Assembly: GCF_000161835.1 (NCBI RefSeq)
Contig: NZ_GG697169.2
Coordinates: forward strand, 2,360,575 to 2,424,574
DNA: 64,000 nt
Direction: 5' to 3'
Source of the DNA: Thalassobium sp. R2A62
GTDB taxonomy: Bacteria > Pseudomonadota > Alphaproteobacteria > Rhodobacterales > Rhodobacteraceae
Under the pieces are notes generated by a model. That model ran no database searches and was not told the origin of the DNA. It saw only the letters and a list, made by a program, of their open reading frames with translations. The position numbers and the translations under genes are program-made. Shown in pieces: positions 26,150 to 35,132 of this stretch (the stretch's first letter is position 1; the number at the start of each line of letters is the position of its first letter).

Positions 26150-27043
26150 CTATTCCACAGCGGCGCGCATCGACACCATTTCGTCAAGGTATTGGCCAAA
26201 CTCATCGCGCAGCTCTTCGCGAGCAAGACCAAACGAAACGGTTGCTTGCAAGAAGCCAGCCTTAGAGCCGCAGTCAAACCGCTGGCCACGGAACCGATAT
26301 CCGAACACTTCGCGTTCATGCTCGATCTCTTGAGCAATCGCATCGGTCAGCTGCACCTCGCCACCAGAACCTGCTTTGATCTGGTTGAGGTTCTGCATAA
26401 TTTTCGGTGTCAAAATATAGCGGCCAATCACAGCCAGGTTCGACGGTGCTTGGTCTGCAGGCGGTTTTTCAACCATCCCTTTGACTGAGACCATGTTGCC
26501 CATGTCTTCTTTGATGTCGAGTACACCATAGGCCGAAGCTTTGTCGTGAGGCACTTCCATCGCAGCAACCATACAGCCACCCGTTTCTTCGTGCGCTTCG
26601 ACCATCTGCTGCAGACACGGTTTTTCGGCTGCAATGACGTCATCCGGCAAGATAACTGCAAAAGGCTCGTTCCCGACCAAACGACGAGCACACCAAACGG
26701 CGTGACCCAACCCCATAGCCTTGTGCTGGCGAATATAAGCAATCGCCCCACTGTCCATGTTGGTATCTTTGAGCGTTTGTAGCAGTTGATCTTTGCCCTT
26801 TTTCCGCAGCTCTTGTTCTAACTGGGGGGCGTGATCAAAGTAGTCTTCGAGAGCACCCTTGCCCCGCGACGTAACAAAAATGAATTCCTTGATGCCGGCG
26901 GCGCGTGCCTCGTCAATCGCGTATTGGATCAACGGTCGGTCGACCAGCGTCATGATTTCCTTTGGGACAGACTTAGTTGCTGGCAGAAAACGAGTTCCCA
27001 GTCCAGCAACAGGAAAGATTGCTTTTGTTACTCTCTTTTTCAT
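26150..27043 (-). CDS. galU: UTP-glucose-1-phosphate uridylyltransferase
   Basis: The 297-residue nucleotidyltransferase has AIFPVAGLGTRFLPATK and SVPKEIMTLVDRPLIQYAIDEA at the N terminus, LPDDVIAAEKPC in the middle and GGEVQLTDAI later, all typical of GalU. It makes UDP-glucose for polysaccharide synthesis. The ATG at 27043 opens the conserved MKKRVTKAIFP start. About 160 bp upstream separates it from kdsB, so it probably has its own promoter and drives galU-galE and the glycosyltransferases. Confidence 0.95.
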   Translation of the reverse strand: MKKRVTKAIFPVAGLGTRFLPATKSVPKEIMTLVDRPLIQYAIDEARAAGIKEFIFVTSRGKGALEDYFDHAPQLEQELRKKGKDQLLQTLKDTNMDSGAIAYIRQHKAMGLGHAVWCARRLVGNEPFAVILPDDVIAAEKPCLQQMVEAHEETGGCMVAAMEVPHDKASAYGVLDIKEDMGNMVSVKGMVEKPPADQAPSNLAVIGRYILTPKIMQNLNQIKAGSGGEVQLTDAIAQEIEHEREVFGYRFRGQRFDCGSKAGFLQATVSFGLAREELRDEFGQYLDEMVSMRAAVE

Positions 27044-27206
27044 TTGTAGTCCCGATCTCAATACACAACACACGGTCTTTCTAGCCGTTTAGCAAAAATG
27101 GTATCATGAGTTTACATCATCACAAGCGCCGTTTCCCGTGATTAACCGAGAAAGATAGCTGAATTATGGCACACTAAGCACCTACACCTTAAAAAAATGT
27201 GAGCGG

Positions 27207-28007
27207 TTATTCGAGGCCCATTTCCGCCATCATCACCTCAAGTTTGGGGACATCTTGGGGGTTGTTTAACTCCCAAAACTGGCGGCCTTTGGCGTCAACC
27301 TCGACACATAGAACGCTGCGATCCCGCTCGAGAAATCGTAGCTGTTCAAGGCCTTCAAGAGTTTCGAGAGGTCCAATATCCCAAGACGGGTAAGCCGCAA
27401 GAGCCTCTGGCCGATAAGCATAGACACCGACATGGTGAAACACGGGCGTTTCATCATCATCGGCAAAGTCTGCGCCTGTGAACGGAATAACTTCCTTTGA
27501 GAAGAAGAGCGCGTTCTTGGTGGCTCCAAAGACTGCCGTTGTGCCCCCAACACGCCCCGCGCGACGGTCATCTAAGAAACCGTTCAGAGCACGACCATCC
27601 GTCCGTAGAACTGGCGTAGCAACTTCGGATTTTTCGCTCGCCCGCAAACCCGCGACAAGATCCTCGATGAACCACGCTGGGGTCAAAGGGGCGTCGCCTT
27701 GCAAATTTACGACGATCTCATAGCTACCGCCCAGCGCCTCATGTGCTTCTGCGCAACGTTCGGTTCCGTTGACGCAAGCCTCGGAGGTCATAACAACCTC
27801 GGCGCCAAATGCCTCGCACGCCGATTGGATGCGAACGTCATCCGTAGCAACAACTACACGGTCGATGCCGCTGACTTGCTGCGCAGCATCCCAAGATCTC
27901 CGGATCAAGCTTTTGGCTTCGCCGCTGGCACCTCTCAATTCAACAAGAGGTTTGCCGGGGTAACGGGTCGAGGCAAATCGCGCGGGTATGACAATGAGAA
28001 CTGACAT
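27207..28007 (-). CDS. kdsB: 3-deoxy-manno-octulosonate cytidylyltransferase
   Basis: The 266-residue protein begins MSVLIVIPARFASTRYPGKPL, the CTP-binding signature of KdsB, and contains VVNLQGDAPL and HVGVYAYR. It activates Kdo as CMP-Kdo for transfer to lipid A or capsule. Its start overlaps the cysQ stop as ATGA. In this protein 'GDAP' stands where the more common form is 'GDEP', a difference often seen in capsule-type KdsB homologues. Confidence 0.92.
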   Translation of the reverse strand: MSVLIVIPARFASTRYPGKPLVELRGASGEAKSLIRRSWDAAQQVSGIDRVVVATDDVRIQSACEAFGAEVVMTSEACVNGTERCAEAHEALGGSYEIVVNLQGDAPLTPAWFIEDLVAGLRASEKSEVATPVLRTDGRALNGFLDDRRAGRVGGTTAVFGATKNALFFSKEVIPFTGADFADDDETPVFHHVGVYAYRPEALAAYPSWDIGPLETLEGLEQLRFLERDRSVLCVEVDAKGRQFWELNNPQDVPKLEVMMAEMGLE

Positions 28008-28804
28008 CAGGGCAGTTTCAGATCAACACCAGGTGCGTAGGCAATAAAGAACGAATTCGCGTATCCGTCTTTGCCATAGAGAAATGGTGCATGGTCTTCG
28101 TAACGGATCACGGCGCCACCTGCACCATTGAGAACGGCATGTCCGGCAGCTGTGTCCCATTCCATTGTGCGCCCAACGCGCGGGTAGATATCCGCTTCGC
28201 CAGTTGCGATCAGACAGAACTTGAGGCTGGAACCGGCGCTCTTCATGTCTTGGACATTGTATTTATTGATATAGTCGTCCGTGGCTTGGTCGCGGTGAGA
28301 TTTTGAGGCAACAACCATGAGTGCGTCATTGTCAGGCTTTGAGACTTGGATCGCGCGAACCGAACCGATCGCTGTCTTGTCAAAAGGACCGCTCTCTTCC
28401 ATCGAATGGCCATCCGCATCAGTATAGAACAATCGGTTCTTGGCCGGAGCATACACAACGCCACGGATTGGAACACCGTCGACGACATAGGCGATATTGA
28501 CGGTAAAATCGCCGCGGCGATGAATAAACTCTTTGGTTCCATCGAGCGGATCGACAATCAGAAAAGTGCCGGCCTGCTCTAAGTGGCTATCAGCCTGCTC
28601 TTCGGTCACGAGGAGCACATCAGGAAATGCAGCGCGAAGACCCGCAGAAATGATGGCATCAGCAGCTTCGTCAGCAGCAGTCACTGGGCTGTCGTCTGAT
28701 TTGACTTTGACGTCAAAATCATCGGCCTCATAGATTTCCATGATCTTGTCCCCAGCCTCTAGAGAAAGGGTTCGCATGACTTGTGTTAACGCTTGAAAGT
28801 CCAC
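28007..28804 (-). CDS. cysQ: 3'(2'),5'-bisphosphate nucleotidase CysQ
   Basis: The 265-residue inositol-monophosphatase-like enzyme shows the metal motifs DSPVTAADEAAD, VTEEQ, VDPLDGTKEFI and, near the C terminus, EWDTAAGHAVL. It hydrolyses PAP, the by-product of PAPS-dependent sulfotransferases and of sulfate assimilation, to AMP. GTG at 28804 has AGGAG 7 bp upstream and is preferred over a longer start. Its coupling with kdsB and proximity to the sulfotransferase gene fit PAP recycling in a sulfated-glycan pathway. Confidence 0.92.
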   Translation of the reverse strand: MDFQALTQVMRTLSLEAGDKIMEIYEADDFDVKVKSDDSPVTAADEAADAIISAGLRAAFPDVLLVTEEQADSHLEQAGTFLIVDPLDGTKEFIHRRGDFTVNIAYVVDGVPIRGVVYAPAKNRLFYTDADGHSMEESGPFDKTAIGSVRAIQVSKPDNDALMVVASKSHRDQATDDYINKYNVQDMKSAGSSLKFCLIATGEADIYPRVGRTMEWDTAAGHAVLNGAGGAVIRYEDHAPFLYGKDGYANSFFIAYAPGVDLKLP

Positions 28805-28949
28805 TGTACTGCTCCTGTGTGTGACCCGACCAACGCGACCTGTCACACATATTGATAAAATTACACTGCCCCCTTATCATCTGACGCTAAAGGATCAGCA
28901 AGAATTTCGTGCCATCAAGAGCCAGCCAGATCCAGAAAGCAGGTAGAAC

Positions 28950-29771
28950 GTGTTTATCAATGACGTGAAACGCACGCGGACGCGCTCCGCATTTTCGATG
29001 CTCGATTTGATTTATCATTCGATCGTTCGGGATGTGCGCAAAGACCACAGCAACGCCTTGATTGGTCTCATCATGAATATCATGCAGACCGTTGTGTTTG
29101 TGATCGCCTTTTACTTCATGTTTTCGGTGCTTGGGTTGCGGGGGTCCGCCATTCGGGGTGATTTCCTGCTGTACATCATGTCAGGCATCTTTCTGTTCCT
29201 GACACACACCAAGGCGATGGGAGCTGTTGTCAAAGCTGAAGGTCCCGCATCAGCGATGATGAAACACGCGCCTATGAATTCGATCATCTCACTTTGCGCG
29301 GCAGCTCTTGGATCGCTCTACATCCAAATCCTGTCCATCGTGACGATCCTGTTTCTCTACCACATCATAATGCAGCCCATCACAATCGAAGATCCAGCCG
29401 GTGCTATGGGTATGTTGCTGCTTGCTTGGTTTACGGGCGTATCGGTTGGAATGATCTTCCTCGCACTCAAGCCTTGGTTTCCGGAATTTGTACAAATTGC
29501 ATCGTCCATCTATGCTCGCGCCAACATGATCGCGTCTGGCAAGATGTTTGTCGCCAATACCATGCCCGCTTACCTGCTTGCTTTCTTTGATTGGAACCCT
29601 CTGTTCCACTGCATCGACCAAGCACGTGATTTCACGTTCATTAACTACAACACAGACGTGAGCAGCGTATCATATCCTGTGATTGTCAGCCTGACGCTGG
29701 TGATCCTAGGTTTGATGGGTGAATTTTATACACGACAGAATGCATCTGTCAGTTGGGAATCCGCGAGATGA
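28950..29771 (+). CDS. kpsM: ABC-2 type polysaccharide export permease (KpsM-like)
   Basis: The 273-residue protein starts with GTG and has about six hydrophobic segments (around residues 38-62, 68-88, 115-140, 148-170, 180-200 and 240-260) in the ABC-2 permease pattern of capsule exporters. Its cytoplasmic N terminus reads LDLIYHSIVRDVRKDHSNALIG. It would move a lipid-linked polysaccharide across the inner membrane. No KpsT ATPase, KpsE or KpsD is adjacent, so partners must be encoded elsewhere. It is divergent from cysQ. Confidence 0.78.
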   Translation: MFINDVKRTRTRSAFSMLDLIYHSIVRDVRKDHSNALIGLIMNIMQTVVFVIAFYFMFSVLGLRGSAIRGDFLLYIMSGIFLFLTHTKAMGAVVKAEGPASAMMKHAPMNSIISLCAAALGSLYIQILSIVTILFLYHIIMQPITIEDPAGAMGMLLLAWFTGVSVGMIFLALKPWFPEFVQIASSIYARANMIASGKMFVANTMPAYLLAFFDWNPLFHCIDQARDFTFINYNTDVSSVSYPVIVSLTLVILGLMGEFYTRQNASVSWESAR

Positions 29772-30370
29772 AAATTCTATTCTCCATTATTTTCTGCTTC
29801 TGCGCTGGGCTCGCGAATGCTCAGAGCTTTCCTGCGCTCTATAATGTCACCGACGTTCGTTCCGATGACACGTTGAACGTGCGTCAAATGCCCGATGCAA
29901 CGTCCAACGTTATCGACGAACTGGCCCCGTTTGAAATCAATATCGAAGTGCTTCAACTCTCTGACAATCGGCGTTGGGGCAAGATTGGGGCTGGCGAACG
30001 CAACGGCTGGGTCTCAATGCGCTACCTTGCACCAGCTTTGGATCAGGACCCCGAGCAAATTCCTTGTCCGATGACCTGCTTTGGTACCGAGCCTTTTTGG
30101 AGCTTAACCTTGGGCCAGCGCGGCAATGAATACCGCACTCCTGAACTGACTAAGCTGGGAATCGAGGTCGACTTTGAGAGTGCGGCGAGACCGGGTGACT
30201 ACTTTGCGTCTCTCGGGACCAATCTGACCTCGTACAGCTTGATCATTAAAAGAGGGCTATGCAGCGACGGCATGTCTGATCGTGCTTATGGCTTCCGCAA
30301 TATGATGTTTCGCGAAACGGTCAATGGCGGCGCTGTGTATTCGGGGTGCTGCACGATGGACGGCCGCTAG
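29768..30370 (+). CDS. secreted SH3-like domain protein
   Basis: The 200-residue protein begins at the ATG that overlaps the kpsM stop (ATGA). It has a signal peptide (residues 1-18, ending LANAQ). A bacterial SH3-like domain spans about residues 20-85 (VRSDDTLNVRQMPD to GWVSMRYL), followed by a domain with paired cysteines (IPCPMTCFGTEPFW, GLCSDG, GCCTMDG). SH3-like domains of this kind often bind the cell wall. Co-translation with the exporter permease suggests an envelope role. The C-terminal part is not recognised. Confidence 0.75.
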   Translation: MKILFSIIFCFCAGLANAQSFPALYNVTDVRSDDTLNVRQMPDATSNVIDELAPFEINIEVLQLSDNRRWGKIGAGERNGWVSMRYLAPALDQDPEQIPCPMTCFGTEPFWSLTLGQRGNEYRTPELTKLGIEVDFESAARPGDYFASLGTNLTSYSLIIKRGLCSDGMSDRAYGFRNMMFRETVNGGAVYSGCCTMDGR

Positions 30371-30972
30371 GTCACCACTCGTAGCGTCAGGTTGATCCGA
30401 CCAGGATTGGCTAAGATCGTCGAGGTCCCTGCTTTGATCCGGTCAACGCCATGATGAACCAGCCTCGCATCACCGCCCATCACCGCAACATCACCTGACC
30501 TGAGCCAAAGGCTTGCTGTTTGACCACCACGTTCAACGCTACCGACACGAAACAACCCATCATCCCCCAGCGAGATTGAAACAACGGGCTGCGCGAAATC
30601 TGTTTCGTCCCGATCTTGATGCATTCCCATCCGCGCGTCTGGATCATACCAATTCACCAAACAACATTCAGGCATACGCGCATTTGGCGCCATTTGAGCC
30701 CAAATTCGCAGGACGGATTCGGGGATGTCAGGCCAATTCGTACCGTTTGGATGGCGCGGCGCGTATTGATAGCCGCTCACGCTCGAACTCCAACCGAATT
30801 GACCTGCCGCTGTCATCCGGACGCTCATCGCTTTGCCTCCTGACGTGACGGGCCGTACCAATGGGGCAACATGAGTCACCTCTCGGATATCGTTAACAAT
30901 TTCTTGCTGCGCCGCGCGGTCCAGAAAACCAGGAAACACCTGAACGCCTCGCAGATTTAGTGCCTCGGACAC
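30367..30972 (-). CDS. alkB: alkylated DNA repair dioxygenase AlkB
   Basis: The 201-residue Fe(II)/2-oxoglutarate dioxygenase has the iron ligands His118 and Asp120 (MHQDRDE) and a downstream His near 173-174 (LVHHGVDR), plus the 2-oxoglutarate-binding RINLTLR at 192-198. It removes methyl lesions such as 1-meA and 3-meC from DNA or RNA. Its stop TAG shares the palindrome CTAG with the stop of the convergent gene. It stands alone on the minus strand. Confidence 0.93.
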   Translation of the reverse strand: MSEALNLRGVQVFPGFLDRAAQQEIVNDIREVTHVAPLVRPVTSGGKAMSVRMTAAGQFGWSSSVSGYQYAPRHPNGTNWPDIPESVLRIWAQMAPNARMPECCLVNWYDPDARMGMHQDRDETDFAQPVVSISLGDDGLFRVGSVERGGQTASLWLRSGDVAVMGGDARLVHHGVDRIKAGTSTILANPGRINLTLRVVT

Positions 30973-31044
30973 AGTTATTTCCTTATTCGCAGGGATACAG
31001 CGCAGCTTGGCCGGATAATCAGCAAAAAACTACCCTCCGAGCGG

Positions 31045-31072
31045 TTGCAGCGCCATATATGGCTCCTTATAT
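31045..31072 (+). promoter_or_regulatory. candidate dnaK promoter
   Basis: TTGCAG (31045-31050) and TTATAT (31067-31072) are separated by 16 bp and lie about 100 bp upstream of dnaK. A 12-bp palindrome GCCATATATGGC (31052-31063) sits in the spacer. A heat-shock sigma factor (RpoH) type promoter would be expected here. The assignment is tentative. Confidence 0.4.
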
Positions 31073-31174
31073 ACGCCCAGATGCAGCGTGAGCTTGCACC
31101 ACTCCGGTTGGTGTGGATGCCGGAATCTAGGGTCCGCACCGCTCACATCGCCTGAAGATAAAGGGATATGAAAC

Positions 31175-33085
31175 ATGGCCAAAGTTATTGGTATCGACCT
31201 CGGAACGACAAACTCTTGTATTGCGATCATGGACGGCTCGCAGCCTCGCGTTATTGAAAACGCTGAAGGCGCGCGTACGACACCTTCGATCGTTGCATTT
31301 ACAGATGACGAGCGCCTCGTCGGCCAGCCTGCCAAACGTCAGGCCGTCACAAACCCAGACAACACGATTTTCGGCGTAAAGCGCCTGATCGGTCGTCGTT
31401 TTGATGACGAGCATCTGGCCAAAGACAAAAAGAACCTGCCGTTCGACGTTGTGAACGGCAGCAACGGTGACGCATGGGTCGAGGCCAAAGGCGAGAAATA
31501 TTCGCCCAGCCAGATTTCTGCATTCATTCTGCAAAAGATGAAAGAGACCGCCGAGAGCTATCTCGGTGAGGACGTCACACAGGCGGTTATCACCGTTCCT
31601 GCGTATTTCAACGACGCCCAGCGTCAGGCCACCAAAGACGCTGGCAAAATTGCCGGTCTCGAAGTACTGCGCATCATCAACGAGCCAACAGCAGCTGCGT
31701 TGGCTTACGGTCTCGACAAGAAAGAAACACAAACCATCGCGGTCTATGACCTTGGCGGTGGTACATTCGACGTGACCATTCTCGAAATTGACGATGGCCT
31801 GTTCGAGGTAAAATCGACAAACGGTGACACCTTCCTCGGTGGTGAAGACTTTGACATGCGCATCGTCAACTACCTCGCTGAAGAGTTCAAAAAAGAGAAC
31901 GGCACCGACCTGACCAAAGACAAGATGGCACTGCAGCGTCTCAAGGAAGCTGCTGAAAAGGCCAAGATCGAATTGTCATCGGCCAGCCAGACAGAAATCA
32001 ACCAGCCGTTCATCTCGATGGACCCAACATCCGGCACTCCGCTGCACCTCGTGGTCAAACTGACCCGTGCTAAGCTCGAGAGCCTCGTTGGTGATCTGAT
32101 CAAGGCGTCTATCAAGCCATGCCAAGCTGCGTTGAAAGACGCGGGCCTTTCGGTCGGCGATATTGATGAGGTTGTTCTCGTTGGTGGTATGACCCGCATG
32201 CCACGCGTCATCGAAGAAGTGACCAAATTCTTTGGCAAAGAGCCAAACAAAGGTGTGAACCCTGACGAAGTCGTTGCTATGGGCGCCGCCATTCAGGCCG
32301 GTGTTCTTCAGGGCGATGTCAAAGACGTGGTTCTTTTGGATGTGACACCGTTGTCGCTGGGTATCGAAACATTGGGTGGCGTGTTCACTCGTTTGATCGA
32401 TCGCAACACAACGATTCCAACCAAGAAGTCGCAAATCTTCTCGACTGCCGAGGATAACCAGAACGCCGTAACCATTCGTGTGTTCCAGGGTGAGCGTGAG
32501 ATGGCCGCAGACAACAAAATCCTTGGTCAGTTCAACCTTGAAAACATCCCACCTGCGCCACGTGGCCTGCCACAGATCGAAGTCACATTTGACATCGACG
32601 CCAACGGTATCGTGTCGGTCGGTGCGGCGGACAAGGGCACTGGTAAAGAGCAGAAGATCACGATCCAAGCGTCTGGTGGCCTGTCCGATGATGACATCGA
32701 ACAAATGGTAAAGGATGCCGAGGACAACGCCGAGGCGGACAAGGAACGCCGCGAGCTGGTCGATGCCAAAAACCAAGCCGAGAGCCTGATCCACTCGACT
32801 GAGAAATCGGTTGAAGAGCACAGCGACAAAGTCGACCCAACAACTGTTGAGGCGATTGAGCTTGCGATTGCAGCACTCAAGGACGAGCTCGAGACCGAAG
32901 ACGCTGGCAAGATCAAAGCCGGTATTCAGAACGTGACCGAAAGCGCGATGAAGCTGGGTGAAGCGATCTACAAGTCGTCCCAAGAAGAAGCCGCTGGTGA
33001 AGCGCCTGACGCGGGTACTGATGGTGTAGACGAAGACATTGTCGACGCCGATTTCGAAGACCTTGACGACGACAAGCGCGGTTAA
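31175..33085 (+). CDS. dnaK: molecular chaperone DnaK
   Basis: The 636-residue Hsp70 has an ATPase domain starting [19 protein letters not shown], with [15 protein letters not shown] and [13 protein letters not shown], and a substrate-binding domain with the [17 protein letters not shown] linker region. It ends with an acidic tail [11 protein letters not shown]. It binds exposed hydrophobic peptides in an ATP-dependent cycle with DnaJ and GrpE. dnaJ follows after a hairpin terminator. Length and motifs are normal. Confidence 0.98.
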   Translation: MAKVIGIDLGTTNSCIAIMDGSQPRVIENAEGARTTPSIVAFTDDERLVGQPAKRQAVTNPDNTIFGVKRLIGRRFDDEHLAKDKKNLPFDVVNGSNGDAWVEAKGEKYSPSQISAFILQKMKETAESYLGEDVTQAVITVPAYFNDAQRQATKDAGKIAGLEVLRIINEPTAAALAYGLDKKETQTIAVYDLGGGTFDVTILEIDDGLFEVKSTNGDTFLGGEDFDMRIVNYLAEEFKKENGTDLTKDKMALQRLKEAAEKAKIELSSASQTEINQPFISMDPTSGTPLHLVVKLTRAKLESLVGDLIKASIKPCQAALKDAGLSVGDIDEVVLVGGMTRMPRVIEEVTKFFGKEPNKGVNPDEVVAMGAAIQAGVLQGDVKDVVLLDVTPLSLGIETLGGVFTRLIDRNTTIPTKKSQIFSTAEDNQNAVTIRVFQGEREMAADNKILGQFNLENIPPAPRGLPQIEVTFDIDANGIVSVGAADKGTGKEQKITIQASGGLSDDDIEQMVKDAEDNAEADKERRELVDAKNQAESLIHSTEKSVEEHSDKVDPTTVEAIELAIAALKDELETEDAGKIKAGIQNVTESAMKLGEAIYKSSQEEAAGEAPDAGTDGVDEDIVDADFEDLDDDKRG

Positions 33086-33113
33086 ACCCGACCTGTTGCT
33101 GATCCTTTGAAAG

Positions 33114-33139
33114 CCGGCCCGAGATACCGGGCCGGTTTT
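33114..33139 (+). terminator. intercistronic terminator between dnaK and dnaJ
   Basis: CCGGCCCG (33114-33121) pairs with CGGGCCGG (33128-33135) around a six-base loop, then TTTTCGCTTT. It likely attenuates transcription, so that less dnaJ than dnaK is made. Confidence 0.8.
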
Positions 33140-33164
33140 CGCTTTCCAGGAGAGGAAAGAGACT

Positions 33165-34316
33165 ATGGCAAAACGCGACTACTACGAAACGCTTGGCATC
33201 GCCAAAGGTGCGTCTGCGGACGAGATCAAAAAAGCCTATCGCACCAAAGCGAAGGAGCTGCACCCCGATCGCAACACCGACAACCCCAATTCAGAAGCTC
33301 AGTTCAAAGAAGCTGGCGAAGCCTACGAAGTGCTCAAAGACGCCGACAAAAAGGCCGCATATGATCGCTATGGCCACGCCGCTTTCGAGGGTGGCATGGG
33401 TGGCGGGCGACCTGGTGGCGGTGGATTTTCTGGCCAAGGCGATTTTGCGTCTGCGTTTTCCGATGTCTTTGATGATCTATTTGGCGACTTTATGGGCGGC
33501 CAACGCGGCGGCGGTGGACGTGGCCGTGCCGCACGCGGATCCGACCTGCGCTATAACCTGCGGATCACTCTAGAAGACGCCTTCTCGGGTCTGCAAAAGA
33601 CCGTCAATATTCCGACTGCCGTGACGTGTTCATCATGTGATGGCAATGGCGCCGAGGGTAACTCGGAACCTGCGACCTGCCCGACTTGCTCTGGCATGGG
33701 CAAAGTTCGCGCGCAGCAAGGTTTCTTTACTGTCGAACGCACCTGCCCAACCTGCAATGGAATGGGTCAAACGATCCAAAACCCTTGCAACGTCTGTCAT
33801 GGTCAGGGCCGTGTTGAAAAAGAACGCGCACTGAATGTTAACATTCCCGCCGGTGTTGAAACCGGTACACGGATCCGGCTTGCTGGTGAAGGCGAGGCTG
33901 GCATGCGCGGAGGTCCAACTGGCGATCTCTACATCTTTGTCGAAGTAGACGAACACGAGTTGTTCCAGCGAGAAGGCAACCACCTGTTCTGCCGTGTGCC
34001 TGTCTCAATGACCAACGCCGCAATGGGGGGCGACATCGAAGTGCCGACGATTGATGGTGGTCGTAGCCGCGTCAAAATCCCAGCCGGTAGCCAGTCTGGT
34101 CGTCAGATGCGTCTAAGGGCCAAAGGCATGCCTGCGCTGCGTGGTGCCGGTACAGGCGACATGTTCATCGAGATGGCCGTTGAGACACCAGTGAACCTGA
34201 CATCCAAGCAGAAAGAACTGCTGCGCGAGTTTGAAAAGCTGAGCGAAGAGAACAACCCTGAGGGGTCCACTTTCTTTAATTCGGTCAAAAGCTTTTGGGA
34301 CAAAATGAAGGGCTGA
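33165..34316 (+). CDS. dnaJ: co-chaperone DnaJ
   Basis: The 383-residue type I J-protein has the J domain (1-70, with [11 protein letters not shown]), a Gly/Phe-rich linker (about 75-115), four CXXCXGXG zinc repeats ([32 protein letters not shown]) and the C-terminal substrate-binding domains. It stimulates DnaK ATPase and delivers clients. A strong AGGAGAGGAAAG ribosome-binding site precedes the ATG. Confidence 0.98.
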   Translation: MAKRDYYETLGIAKGASADEIKKAYRTKAKELHPDRNTDNPNSEAQFKEAGEAYEVLKDADKKAAYDRYGHAAFEGGMGGGRPGGGGFSGQGDFASAFSDVFDDLFGDFMGGQRGGGGRGRAARGSDLRYNLRITLEDAFSGLQKTVNIPTAVTCSSCDGNGAEGNSEPATCPTCSGMGKVRAQQGFFTVERTCPTCNGMGQTIQNPCNVCHGQGRVEKERALNVNIPAGVETGTRIRLAGEGEAGMRGGPTGDLYIFVEVDEHELFQREGNHLFCRVPVSMTNAAMGGDIEVPTIDGGRSRVKIPAGSQSGRQMRLRAKGMPALRGAGTGDMFIEMAVETPVNLTSKQKELLREFEKLSEENNPEGSTFFNSVKSFWDKMKG

Positions 34317-34374
34317 TTGGTCCGGTTCGGATTCGTTAACTAAAAAATAACCGATTTGAAGCGAGGGTGTTTGT

Positions 34375-35132
34375 ATGAAAATGCAGAACGCTTTCTCAAA
34401 AACTCACATGCCGTTGTTCGATACGGACGAGGTGCAGATCACGCCTGCAGATGCAGGTGCGCCCTCTTACCTACGTGATCATCGGGCTCGACTGCGAGTC
34501 CGGTTTCTGCAGGGTGGTGCAGATGCAATTCCCGATTACGAAATGCTCAAGCTCATACTATGAGCGCAATCCCTCGACGGGATGTCAAACCTCTCGCACG
34601 TCAATTGATCGACGCCTTTGGTGATTTCAATCGAGTGCTGTCTGCCGAAACAGCCCGCCTGCGCGACATCAACGGCGTTGGCGACGCGGTCATTGCTGAA
34701 CTAAAGATTGTTGAGGCAGCATCACACCGATTGGCCCGCGCCAAAGTCATCCAACGCCATGTCATCAGCAGCTGGGATGCCGTTCTGGACTATTGTCATA
34801 CCGTCATGTCTCACCGACAAACCGAGCAATTTCGGATACTATATCTTGACCGAAAGAACACTCTCATCGCCGACGAACAACTGGCCAAAGGCACGGTAGT
34901 TCATGTACCCGTCTATCCACGTGAAGTGGTCAAGCGGGCGCTCGAGTTGAACGCTTCTGCATTGATTCTTGTTCACAACCATCCATCTGGCGATCCGACA
35001 CCGTCTGAATCAGACATCTCAATGACCGTGCAAATTGATCAAGCTGCACGCGCATTAGACGTAACACTGCATGATCACCTGATCATTAGTAAGTCCCGCG
35101 AACTGAGCTTCAAATCAGAGGGACTACTCTAA
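34375..35132 (+). pseudogene. radC: RadC-family protein, frameshifted (or split) gene
   Basis: The first part (34375-34563) encodes the conserved start and ends IPDYEMLKLIL-stop. The second (34560-35132) resumes at SAIPRRDVKPLARQLIDAFG with a helix-hairpin-helix-like region (LRDINGVGDAVIAEL) and an intact JAMM/MPN domain (LVHNHPSGDPTPSESDI). In homologues the two are continuous through a phenylalanine, so one base is missing near 34561. The ATGA overlap at the break could allow reinitiation to make the JAMM part on its own. RadC's molecular role remains unclear. Confidence 0.85.

Noticed and set aside
31976-32983. 335-codon frame antisense to dnaK
   Set aside because: Antisense dnaK frames are a well-known artefact of its codon usage.
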